40,441 nt of DNA from Clostridia bacterium (lineage in GTDB: Bacteria > Bacillota > Peptococcia > DRI-13 > DTU073). Position numbers and translations under genes: made by a program. Shown here one piece after another: positions 33,619 through 40,441 of the stretch. Each line of letters opens with the position of its first letter. Position 1 is the stretch's first letter. The notes under the pieces were generated by a model that was given only the letters and a program-made list of their open reading frames with translations, did no database searches and had not been told where the DNA came from. The stretch spans positions 1 through 40,441 of the forward strand of contig JAQUGH010000004.1 in assembly GCA_028684195.1 (NCBI GenBank), in the 5' to 3' direction.

Positions 33619-34629
33619 TTGGAAAAAGAACAAATGTTGTCGGGTCGTCGAAAAGCTTCTGTTTTTATGATCAGCTTGGGTTCTGAAAAGTCAGCTGAGA
33701 TAATGAAGTATTTGACTGAAGAAGAAATTGAACAAATTGCCTTAGGTATTGCTAATATTGGTACAGTGGATAGTAAACAAATTGAATATGTTAGAGATGA
33801 GTTTGCTCAATTGTATATGGCGTCTCAGTACATAGCACAAGGCGGCGTCGAATATGCTAAAGTTGTTTTGGAAAAGGCGTTAGGATCTGATAAGGCACTT
33901 GATGTTATCGATCGATTGTCTACTAATTTACAAATAAAACCTTTCGATTTTATAAGAAAGTCGGATCCCAGCCAAATATTAAATTTCATTCAAGGTGAGC
34001 ATCCACAAACTATAGCACTTATTATTTCATACCTGGATTCTCAACAATCGGCTGCTATTTTGTCCGCACTTCCGGCAGAGACACAGGCAGATGTTGCAAG
34101 GCGTATTGCTATTATGGATAGAACTTCACCGGATATTATTAGGGAAGTTGAGAGCATTTTAGAAAGAAAAGTATTGGCGATGGGAACTCAGGATTATACA
34201 AGTGTTGGTGGAATAAATTCTATAGTTGAGATTTTAAATAATGTTGATAGATCCACAGAAAAAACCATACTCGAAACATTAGAAATACAGGATCCTGTTT
34301 TATCTGAAGAAATCAAGAAGCTTATGTTTGTGTTTGAAGATATAATAAGAATGGATGATAGGAGTATACAGTTGGTACTTCGTGAAGTTGAGAGTAAGGA
34401 TTTAGCACTAGCTCTCAAAGGGGCAGGGGAGGATGTGAGTGAAAAAATCAAAAAGAATATGTCAAAACGTGCTGCAGAAATGCTTGATGAAGAAATTGCT
34501 TTTATGGGTCCGGTACGTTTGAGGGATGTAGAAGAATCACAGCAAGGTATAGTGAGCATTATTCGTCGCTTGGAAGAATCAGGAGAGATTGTTATATCCC
34601 ATGGAAAAGAGGACGAGTTAATTGTCTAA
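33619..34629 (+). CDS. fliG: Flagellar motor switch protein FliG
   Basis: 336 residues. RRKASVFMISLGSEKSAEIMKYL starts the FliF-binding domain, GEHPQTIALIISYL is the EHPQR-like middle motif, and the C-terminal domain has the charged MFVFEDIIRMDDRSIQLVLREV helix that meets the stator. TTG 33619 follows AGAGGTGATC (33606-33615); an open frame extends upstream into fliF but has no better start. FliG generates torque and sets direction. Confidence 0.95.
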   Translation: MEKEQMLSGRRKASVFMISLGSEKSAEIMKYLTEEEIEQIALGIANIGTVDSKQIEYVRDEFAQLYMASQYIAQGGVEYAKVVLEKALGSDKALDVIDRLSTNLQIKPFDFIRKSDPSQILNFIQGEHPQTIALIISYLDSQQSAAILSALPAETQADVARRIAIMDRTSPDIIREVESILERKVLAMGTQDYTSVGGINSIVEILNNVDRSTEKTILETLEIQDPVLSEEIKKLMFVFEDIIRMDDRSIQLVLREVESKDLALALKGAGEDVSEKIKKNMSKRAAEMLDEEIAFMGPVRLRDVEESQQGIVSIIRRLEESGEIVISHGKEDELIV

Positions 34630-35362
34630 AATTATTAAAGCTTGTTATGTTGAAAAACAATGCACGGATGATGTTGTTAAGGATGGTGATGGTGAAGGTA
34701 AATTAACGACAGAAGTAGCAAATGATATTTACATTGAAACTAAAATTATGATAGAAGAGTTAGTTTCAGAAGCTCAAAAAAATGCTGAAAAAATTGTATG
34801 TGGTGCTGAAGAAAAAGCCAGTAAATTACTGGAAGAAAGCAAGCGTGAAATTGAAGAAATCAAGGGGAAAAGTTATATTGAGGGTATGAATTCGGGATAT
34901 AAGGATGGGACAAGAAAAGCTGAGGAGGAATTATCTTCTCTTGTGCAGACGACAAATGTAATGTTAGCTGAATTGGTTAAAGTGAAAGAAGATTACCTTA
35001 AAAATAATGATGAAGATATTCTAGAATTGGTGTTGCTGATTTCAGAAAAAATAGTAAGAACAGTAGTTGAAACAAAACCGGAAGTTATTTGCGAAGTTGT
35101 AAAAAATGTTTTAAAGCGATTAAAGGGTTCAGAGTGTATTACACTTAAAGTTAACCCTATACATGTACCGTATTTGGATGACTATGGGGAACAAGGTAGT
35201 GAGTTTGACAAAAATAAAATTACGATAGAAGAGGATTCTGGTTTAAAACCTGGCGAGTGTGTGATAATGACGAAAAATGGTTACATTGAAGCAATCATAG
35301 ATGAGCAGTTAACGATTTTAAAAAAAGCTTTAAAGGAAGAAATTAATAATGCTGAATTTTAG
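34622..35362 (+). CDS. fliH: Flagellar assembly protein FliH
   Basis: 246 residues. A long charged coiled-coil (about 35-100, with AQKNAEKIVCGAEEKASKLLEES) precedes the conserved C-terminal VLLISEKIVRTVVETKPEVICEVVKNVLKRL domain. FliH binds and restrains the export ATPase FliI. TTG 34622 overlaps the fliG stop by 8 bp; the C-terminus overlaps fliI by 14 bp, indicating tight translational coupling. Confidence 0.9.
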   Translation: MSKIIKACYVEKQCTDDVVKDGDGEGKLTTEVANDIYIETKIMIEELVSEAQKNAEKIVCGAEEKASKLLEESKREIEEIKGKSYIEGMNSGYKDGTRKAEEELSSLVQTTNVMLAELVKVKEDYLKNNDEDILELVLLISEKIVRTVVETKPEVICEVVKNVLKRLKGSECITLKVNPIHVPYLDDYGEQGSEFDKNKITIEEDSGLKPGECVIMTKNGYIEAIIDEQLTILKKALKEEINNAEF

Positions 35363-36665
35363 TAAGTGTAAAAGTAAGGTGATAAATACACAGACATTAA
35401 ATTTCAAAGGTGTTGTTTCTGAAATTATAGGGCTAACAATACAAGCTAAGGGACCTAAGGCTAGTGTGGGTGAGCTTGTCTACATTGAAAATGATAAAGG
35501 TACTATTCCTGCTGAAATTGTTGGGTTTAAAGAAAACAAGACCTTAATTATGCCACTTGGTAATATGACAGGAATTGCTCCAGGGGATTTAGTAGTTGCA
35601 AGTGGAAAGGTTCTGAGTGTAAAAGTAGGAACAGGAATAGTTGGAAGAGTTTTAAATGGTCTTGGTGAACCGCTTGATGGGAAGGGAGCTTTGAATTGGG
35701 AAATAGAGTATCCTTTGGATGCAGATCCGCCCCATCCATTAAAGAGAAAACGTATATTAGAACCTTTACCTCTTGGGATAAAAGCAATTGATAGTATTAT
35801 TACGTGTGGAAATGGACAAAGAATGGGTATATTTGCAGGTAGTGGTGTTGGGAAAAGTACTCTTTTAGGAATGATTGCAAGAAATAGTAGCGCTGATGTG
35901 AATGTCATTGCTTTAATAGGGGAAAGAGGAAGAGAAGTACGTGAATTTATTGAAAATGATCTTGGTAAGGGGTTAGATAAATCTGTTGTGGTTGTTGCTT
36001 CCTCTGATCAACCTGCACTTATCAGACTTAAGGCAGCTTTCTTGGCTACTGCTGTGGCAGAATATTTTCGTGATAGAGGTTCTAAAGTTGTTTTAATGAT
36101 GGATTCTGTTACTAGATTTGCTATGGCTCAAAGAGAGATTGGTTTAGCAATTGGGGAACCTCCGGCAACTAAAGGATATACGCCTTCTGTATTTTCTGTT
36201 ATGCCACGTCTTCTCGAAAGAAGTGGTAACTCTGAAAAGGGAAGTATTACAGGACTTTATACTGTTTTGGTTGATGGAGATGATTTGAATGAACCTATTG
36301 CAGATAGTGTGAGAGGGATTTTAGATGGACATATTGTGCTATCAAGACAGATGGCTTCATATGGGCATTATCCGGCAATTGATGTTTTAAGTAGTATAAG
36401 TCGTGCTATGATAAATATTGTGAATGATGAACATATTAATGCGGCAAATAAAATCAAAGAATTGCTTGCTGTTTATAGAGAAGCTAAGGACTTAATAGAT
36501 GTTGGAGCTTATCAGATAGGTAGTAATGGGAAAATAGATCTTGCTATTAAATACATTGAGGAAATAAATAGCTTTTTGAGGCAGAACATTAATGAGGCTT
36601 GGGTCTATTCCGATATTGTAAAAAAAATGATGGAAATAAACAATCAAATTCTTAATGATGGGTAG
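35349..36665 (+). CDS. fliI: Flagellum-specific ATP synthase FliI
   Basis: 438 residues of the F1-beta-like export ATPase. Walker A GSGVGKST near 164, ALIGERGREVREFI, Walker B VVLMMDSVTRFAMAQREIGLAIGEPPATKGYTPSVF, and DPPHPLKRKRILEPLPLGIKAID before the P-loop. It powers or primes substrate unfolding at the type III gate. ATG 35349 lies inside the 3' end of fliH. Confidence 0.96.
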   Translation: MLNFSKCKSKVINTQTLNFKGVVSEIIGLTIQAKGPKASVGELVYIENDKGTIPAEIVGFKENKTLIMPLGNMTGIAPGDLVVASGKVLSVKVGTGIVGRVLNGLGEPLDGKGALNWEIEYPLDADPPHPLKRKRILEPLPLGIKAIDSIITCGNGQRMGIFAGSGVGKSTLLGMIARNSSADVNVIALIGERGREVREFIENDLGKGLDKSVVVVASSDQPALIRLKAAFLATAVAEYFRDRGSKVVLMMDSVTRFAMAQREIGLAIGEPPATKGYTPSVFSVMPRLLERSGNSEKGSITGLYTVLVDGDDLNEPIADSVRGILDGHIVLSRQMASYGHYPAIDVLSSISRAMINIVNDEHINAANKIKELLAVYREAKDLIDVGAYQIGSNGKIDLAIKYIEEINSFLRQNINEAWVYSDIVKKMMEINNQILNDG

Positions 36666-36678
36666 AGGAATTGAGTGT

Positions 36679-37110
36679 ATGTTTAAGTATCGATTAGCAA
36701 GTGTATTGCGTTTAAAAGAGCATAACGAAAAGATATGTCTTAAAGAAGTGGGAAAAAATGTTGCACTGTTAAGATATGAATGCAAAAGAAAAGAGCAAAT
36801 GGAAAATGAAATTATAGAACTGGAAAATGATTTTGTGTATTTTTTAAAGGGTTCGATTTCCTCTGAGGAGATTAGTTTATATAGAAATTATTTATGTTAT
36901 AAGTATGAATTATCAAAATTGCAGGAACAGGTTGTATTGGAAGTAAAAAGGGATTTGGAAAATTCAAAAGAAAGATTAATGAATGCTATAAAGGAAAGAA
37001 AAATGTTAACTAAATTGAGAGATAAGCAGTATAACAAATATCAGAGTGAGCAAGAAAAGCTTGAACAAGTTATTCAAGATGAATTGGCAGTTACTACAAA
37101 AAGAAGGTAA
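36679..37110 (+). CDS. fliJ: Flagellar export chaperone FliJ
   Basis: 143 residues, almost wholly alpha-helical coiled coil. The start MFKYRLASVLRLKEHNEKI matches the FliJ N-terminus. FliJ links FliI to the gate protein FlhA and escorts chaperones. ATG 36679 is chosen because AGAGGA (36664-36669) lies 9 nt upstream; ATG 36655 and 36658 lie within fliI. Confidence 0.88.
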   Translation: MFKYRLASVLRLKEHNEKICLKEVGKNVALLRYECKRKEQMENEIIELENDFVYFLKGSISSEEISLYRNYLCYKYELSKLQEQVVLEVKRDLENSKERLMNAIKERKMLTKLRDKQYNKYQSEQEKLEQVIQDELAVTTKRR

Positions 37111-37667
37111 TGGGTGGAATGAAAAAAATTACATTTTTACTTCTGTTAAGTATAATAATTGTATTAGGGACGGGGGCTTTAGCGGCGCATAAAACAGGCT
37201 TTATTGATTTGAGTCCGGTTCTTAATAAAATACCATTTGCAAATAAAATTATTGAGACAAATAAAGAAGTTTTAGACGACACGGTAGTTGTATCGCCTAT
37301 AGAAAAAGAAAATATTCAATTGAGAAAAGAAAAAAGTGAACTAAAAAATATGGTTGTTATATTAAAAGGTGAAAAAACGAAGTTGGATGAACAATTTCAA
37401 GAAATGGAAATTGAATTAACTGAGTTAAGGGAGTTAAAAAAGCAAAATGAGATGAAGGTTTCGAATACAAATGAACTGGTTGAGTGTTATAAAGAAATGA
37501 AGGCGGAGGCGGTAGCAAAAATTTTTGAAAGCTTAGATGATGATACAGTTATAACAATGTTAGTTCTTTTGGATAATGAACAAACTGCGAAAATATTGGC
37601 CTTAATGGAACCACAAAGAGTTGCTTTGATTACGCAATTATTGTTGAATAAAAAAGAGCAACAATAA
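37110..37667 (+). CDS. MotE/YlxF-like membrane protein with MgtE N-domain fold
   Basis: 185 residues: one membrane segment (about 6-27), a coiled coil (about 65-115, KSELKNMVVILKGEKTKLDEQ) and a C-terminal MgtE-N-like domain (VAKIFESLDDDTVITMLVLLDNEQTAKILALM). This is the layout of YlxF/MotE proteins found between fliJ and fliK; relatives chaperone the stator protein MotC. ATG 37110 overlaps the fliJ stop (TAATG); ATG 37119 is an equally reasonable start. Confidence 0.82.
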   Translation: MGGMKKITFLLLLSIIIVLGTGALAAHKTGFIDLSPVLNKIPFANKIIETNKEVLDDTVVVSPIEKENIQLRKEKSELKNMVVILKGEKTKLDEQFQEMEIELTELRELKKQNEMKVSNTNELVECYKEMKAEAVAKIFESLDDDTVITMLVLLDNEQTAKILALMEPQRVALITQLLLNKKEQQ

Positions 37668-37702
37668 AGTGAATTAGTTATTTTGAAAGGAGGTGATAAG
37701 GA

Positions 37703-38992
37703 ATGAAAAATGTATGCGAAGTTGTTTCAAGTGATTATTTACAGCTAAAACAAGGGAAAAAAAGAAAAGATGCTGGTAAAGGTTTTGATGAAATTTTGAA
37801 TTCCATACAGGAAGTGAAAGTTGATATTGTAAAGGATGATGAGCAAGATTTACTTGAAGATGGAAATTTAATTGACCCAAAGTTTCAATTACAGATGATG
37901 CAGTTGAATGGTAATAATATTTCGGTAGTTGATAAAAATGCAGTAGATACTCAAGTGGATAAAGCTGATTCTGAAGCATTGATGGCACAACATGATGTTG
38001 ATGACAAGCTATTGGTAGAGCAGATTTTTGAAAAAGCATCAAGTACAATGGAAAGTGATACAGTAGAAGAAAAAACAGGTAAGGATATCTCGATAGATGT
38101 TCTAAATAAAAATGAGGATAATGTAAAGGAAGTGCTTTTTCAAGCTAAAACAATTACGGGGGAAACCATAATAGAAGAAACAGAGAACAACGTTGAAGGA
38201 AAAGATATTAAAAAATGGGCGGAACAACCTAATACCAATAACAGTTATATTACTCCTGGTAAGGAATTTGAAATTGATAGTTGTGTAATAGTTGAAAGGA
38301 ATAAATTGTATGTTGATAAAAATACAATAGACTTAGAAAAAAATCTTATTATTGATGAAGTACAAGGGGAAGAGACGGATGTGTCAGAGAAAGTATTAAA
38401 TTTTAAAGAAGAAAAAGGTTCTAAGGAGAGCTTGTCTAGTCAAAAAGAAGATGTACAAAACATTGAGAGGATTATGCAACAAATAAATGTTTCTAATATT
38501 AAGGTAAAGGATAAGGGTTTTATTGATGAGCCTAAGTTGCAAATTCAGAATGTGACAAAGGATTTACCTGAAATGGTGCTATCAAAGTTAAAAACGATAG
38601 GTGATAATGACAATAAAGATTTAATTATTCAACTTGAACCTAAAGAATTGGGAAAGATGATATTAAAATTAACAACAAATGATGGAAATGTGTCAGTGAA
38701 AATAATTGCACACGTTCCCATGACAAGAGATTTACTTGAAAGTAGTCTGAATAATTTAAAACAATCTTTTATAGAAAATGGAATCAAATATGATCAAATG
38801 GACGTTGAACTAGGAGGACAACAATTTAGTCAGAACAATTATCGAGGGCAAAATCAGCAACAATGGCAGCAGAGTGAGTACGGAAAGAATACAGATTACG
38901 GAGAGCTAGAAGGATATTTTGATGTTGAAGAAGCTAATAGCCATTTAAAAGAGAATCACTTAAGAACAGGAACGTATGATTATATTATTTAG
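37703..38992 (+). CDS. fliK: Flagellar hook-length control protein FliK
   Basis: 429 residues. A long, acidic, probably disordered N-terminal ruler region (1-285) is followed by the conserved C-terminal switch domain LIIQLEPKELGKMILKLTTNDGNVSVKIIA and a glutamine-rich tail (GQNQQQWQQ). FliK measures the hook and triggers FlhB to change substrates. A very strong AAAGGAGGTGAT precedes ATG 37703. A separate FliK-like protein lies at 3939-4682 in this window. Confidence 0.9.
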   Translation: MKNVCEVVSSDYLQLKQGKKRKDAGKGFDEILNSIQEVKVDIVKDDEQDLLEDGNLIDPKFQLQMMQLNGNNISVVDKNAVDTQVDKADSEALMAQHDVDDKLLVEQIFEKASSTMESDTVEEKTGKDISIDVLNKNEDNVKEVLFQAKTITGETIIEETENNVEGKDIKKWAEQPNTNNSYITPGKEFEIDSCVIVERNKLYVDKNTIDLEKNLIIDEVQGEETDVSEKVLNFKEEKGSKESLSSQKEDVQNIERIMQQINVSNIKVKDKGFIDEPKLQIQNVTKDLPEMVLSKLKTIGDNDNKDLIIQLEPKELGKMILKLTTNDGNVSVKIIAHVPMTRDLLESSLNNLKQSFIENGIKYDQMDVELGGQQFSQNNYRGQNQQQWQQSEYGKNTDYGELEGYFDVEEANSHLKENHLRTGTYDYII

Positions 38993-39011
38993 TGAAAAGA
39001 GGTGAAGAGAT

Positions 39012-39485
39012 ATGCAAGTAAATGCAGCAGGAACAGATAGTACAACTACTACAAATCAAAATATTACTAAAAATAATATGTTAGATAAGGATGCTTTTTT
39101 AAAGTTACTTGTAACTCAACTTCAAAATCAAGATGCAACGAACCCTGTGGATGATAAGGAGTTTATTGCACAAATGGCACAAATATCAAGTCTAGAGCAA
39201 ATGCAAAATTTAAATCAAACTTTTGAAGATGGAATACAAAAATTAATAGATGTACAATATGTTTATGGGGAAGGTTTAATGTCAATGTTAGACGCAATAA
39301 ATAAGCAGAGCTTTATTAATAATTTTAATCAGGGGCTTAGTCTGCTGGGACATGAGATAACATATAGAAAAGACTCTGAAGAAATACAAGGAGAGGTAAC
39401 TGCTATAAGACAAACAAATGATGGCTATAATCTGATGGTTAATGAGGAAGAAGTACAACTTTCAGAAATAGTATCAGTTAGGTAG
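39012..39485 (+). CDS. flgD: Flagellar hook assembly protein FlgD
   Basis: 157 residues. [45 protein letters not shown] is the diagnostic FlgD N-terminal segment. FlgD caps the growing hook. The protein is short, since the C-terminal Ig-like/FLN domains are missing, as in many Firmicutes. AGAGGTGA precedes ATG 39012. Confidence 0.94.
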   Translation: MQVNAAGTDSTTTTNQNITKNNMLDKDAFLKLLVTQLQNQDATNPVDDKEFIAQMAQISSLEQMQNLNQTFEDGIQKLIDVQYVYGEGLMSMLDAINKQSFINNFNQGLSLLGHEITYRKDSEEIQGEVTAIRQTNDGYNLMVNEEEVQLSEIVSVR

Positions 39486-39494
39486 GGGATTGTT

Positions 39495-39884
39495 TTGATA
39501 GATAAACCGTTTTTTATTTCACAACCAATAGAAGCAATAAGACCAAGTAAAGAACAAATTAAAATTAGTAAAAAACAAAACAATAAAAATTTGTTCAATG
39601 AAGTATTGCAAAAAGAAATTAGTAGTAGTGGGAAGTTGAAATTCTCCCGACATGCTCAGGAAAGAATAAATATTAGAAATATTAAATTGGATGATAAGCA
39701 GTTAGTAAGGTTAGGTGAAGCTGTTGAAAAAGCTGAGTTGAAGGGAGCAAGGGAATCGTTAGTGCTGTTAGATGATTTGGCTTTTGTGGTAAGTATTAAA
39801 AATAGAACTGTTATAACAGCTGTTGATAGTGATAGTAGAAAGGGGAATGTTTTTACAAATATAGATAGTGCAGTAATTAATTAA
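39495..39884 (+). CDS. TIGR02530 family flagellar protein
   Basis: 129 residues. The core FSRHAQERINIRNIKL...LDDLAFVVSIKNRTVITAVD is the TIGR02530 signature; these proteins are found only between flgD and flgE in Firmicutes-type operons, and their exact role is not settled. TTG 39495 follows TAGGGGAT. The N-terminal 45 residues are basic and variable. Confidence 0.88.
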   Translation: MIDKPFFISQPIEAIRPSKEQIKISKKQNNKNLFNEVLQKEISSSGKLKFSRHAQERINIRNIKLDDKQLVRLGEAVEKAELKGARESLVLLDDLAFVVSIKNRTVITAVDSDSRKGNVFTNIDSAVIN

Positions 39885-39901
39885 ACAAGCAAATGATTAA
39901 T

Positions 39902-39970
39902 GGGGGCTGGACCTCTTTGAGGGAGCCCGGGTCGATGAATGATAGAGGACGACCGCTAAAAATAAGGAGG
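39902..39970 (+). ncRNA. Structured GC-rich leader of flgE (candidate cis-regulatory RNA)
   Basis: Two adjacent hairpins stand out from the AT-rich background. Hairpin 1: GGGCT (39904-39908) with AGCCC (39924-39928), capped by CCTC/GAGG. Hairpin 2: GGTCG (39930-39934) with CGACC (39950-39954) around a 15-nt loop. CCTCT (39912-39916) can instead pair with AGAGG (39944-39948) in the second loop, so a pseudoknot or switch is possible. GGA occurs in hairpin 1, in the loop of hairpin 2 and in the AAGGAGG ribosome site, the pattern seen at CsrA-bound leaders. Confidence 0.5.
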
Positions 39971-39981
39971 TTGATGAGTTT

Positions 39982-40441
39982 ATGTTACGCTCATTGTATG
40001 CTGGAGTATCTGGTTTAAGTAATCATCAAACGAGATTAGATGTTATTGGTAATAATATTGCCAATGTTAATACGGTAGGCTTTAAAAAAAGCCGTGTACT
40101 ATTTCAAGACATGCTTAGCCAAACATTGCGGGGTGCATCTTCGCCTACGGAAGATTGTGGTGGGACTAATGCTTGTCAGATTGGAACAGGTGTGACGGTG
40201 GCTTTTATTGATGTTATTCATACAGATGGAAGTCCTCAACCGACAGGAAAGAATACTGATCTCTCCATTGAGGGTGAAGGGTTTTTTATGTTGGGGAATG
40301 GTGATAATGTGTATTATACAAGAGCCGGTTCGTTTGATTTTGACTATAACATGTCTTTAGTTAATAAAGCTAATGGAATGTATGTCAAAGGAATAATGGC
40401 TGATGAAAATGGGGTGATTGATCCAGAAGGGGAGATAGCGA
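39982..40441 (+). CDS. flgE: Flagellar hook protein FlgE, 5' part (runs off the window)
   Basis: 153 codons are present. [38 protein letters not shown]-type rod/hook N-terminus, then [37 protein letters not shown], standard for FlgE. FlgE polymerises into the hook. AAGGAGG (39964-39970) lies 11 nt before ATG 39982, a rather long gap. The remaining two thirds lie outside the window. Confidence 0.93.
   Translation, partial: MLRSLYAGVSGLSNHQTRLDVIGNNIANVNTVGFKKSRVLFQDMLSQTLRGASSPTEDCGGTNACQIGTGVTVAFIDVIHTDGSPQPTGKNTDLSIEGEGFFMLGNGDNVYYTRAGSFDFDYNMSLVNKANGMYVKGIMADENGVIDPEGEIA

Noticed and set aside
39902-39970. c-di-GMP riboswitch at flgE
   Set aside because: The two-stem layout is tempting for a motility gene, but the conserved GEMM tetraloop and receptor motifs are not present.
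39893-40021. A 42-codon ORF overlapping the flgE leader and start
   Set aside because: No ribosome site, overlaps flgE in another frame, and the RNA structure explains the composition better.

Overview
The window is AT-rich (about one third G+C by eye), gene-dense DNA from a Firmicutes-type bacterium. Strong AGGAGG-type ribosome binding sites, frequent TTG and GTG starts, CodY, HslVU, DprA, TrmFO and a codY-flgB-flgC-fliE-F-G-H-I-J order like that of Bacillus all fit. A motile, possibly diderm, anaerobic Negativicute is my best guess, but this is inferred from gene order and composition and not proven. A SpoVM-like micro-ORF, a SpoVB-like flippase and a TIGR04086 membrane protein hint at a spore-forming ancestry.

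Region 1 (1-6300, + strand): a secreted or anchored DUF4015-type glycoside hydrolase; a promoter followed by the fatty acid kinase pair FakA/FakB(DegV); a FliK-like YlqG protein that seems to lack a normal start codon; the FlhB C-domain protein FlhX; a YkgJ cysteine-cluster protein; and the tRNA methyltransferase TrmL. A bidirectional terminator and a tRNA-Arg(CCG) on the minus strand close this block.

Region 2 (6300-8790): an accessory-looking patch. It holds a MazEF toxin-antitoxin pair whose promoter lies inside a 39-bp near-perfect palindrome, an orphan lysine-rich 320-residue protein with its own promoter, and gene-poor AT-rich DNA.

Region 3 (8790-19030): an AdoHcy hydrolase-type enzyme; a DnaQ-DinG exonuclease/helicase; PssA; an unknown membrane protein; a 23-codon ORF resembling SpoVM; TIGR04086 (minus); a TPR protein; FolE; SurE; and a SpoVB/MurJ-type flippase (minus). 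Two related palindromes sit at the 3' ends of the two minus-strand genes.

Region 4 (19030-22340): an EF-G-like GTPase with altered G3 and G4 motifs, tRNA-Trp(CCA) with a perfect consensus promoter, a small membrane protein, and a decayed UPF0173-type hydrolase gene whose promoter is still intact.

Region 5 (22340-30660): dprA-topA-trmFO-xerC-hslV-hslU-codY, closely packed like an operon and ending in a terminator. The genes cover DNA uptake/recombination, topology, tRNA modification, dimer resolution, proteolysis and nutrient sensing.

Region 6 (30660-40441): a tandem array of an 11-bp dyad unit, then the flagellar basal-body/export operon flgB-flgC-fliE-fliF-fliG-fliH-fliI-fliJ-motE-like-fliK-flgD-TIGR02530-flgE. 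The window ends inside flgE, which has a GC-rich structured leader. The clearest candidates for undescribed biology are the 11-bp array, the flgE leader RNA, the SpoVM-like peptide and the dispersed palindromes. I did not find a complete new multi-gene system.
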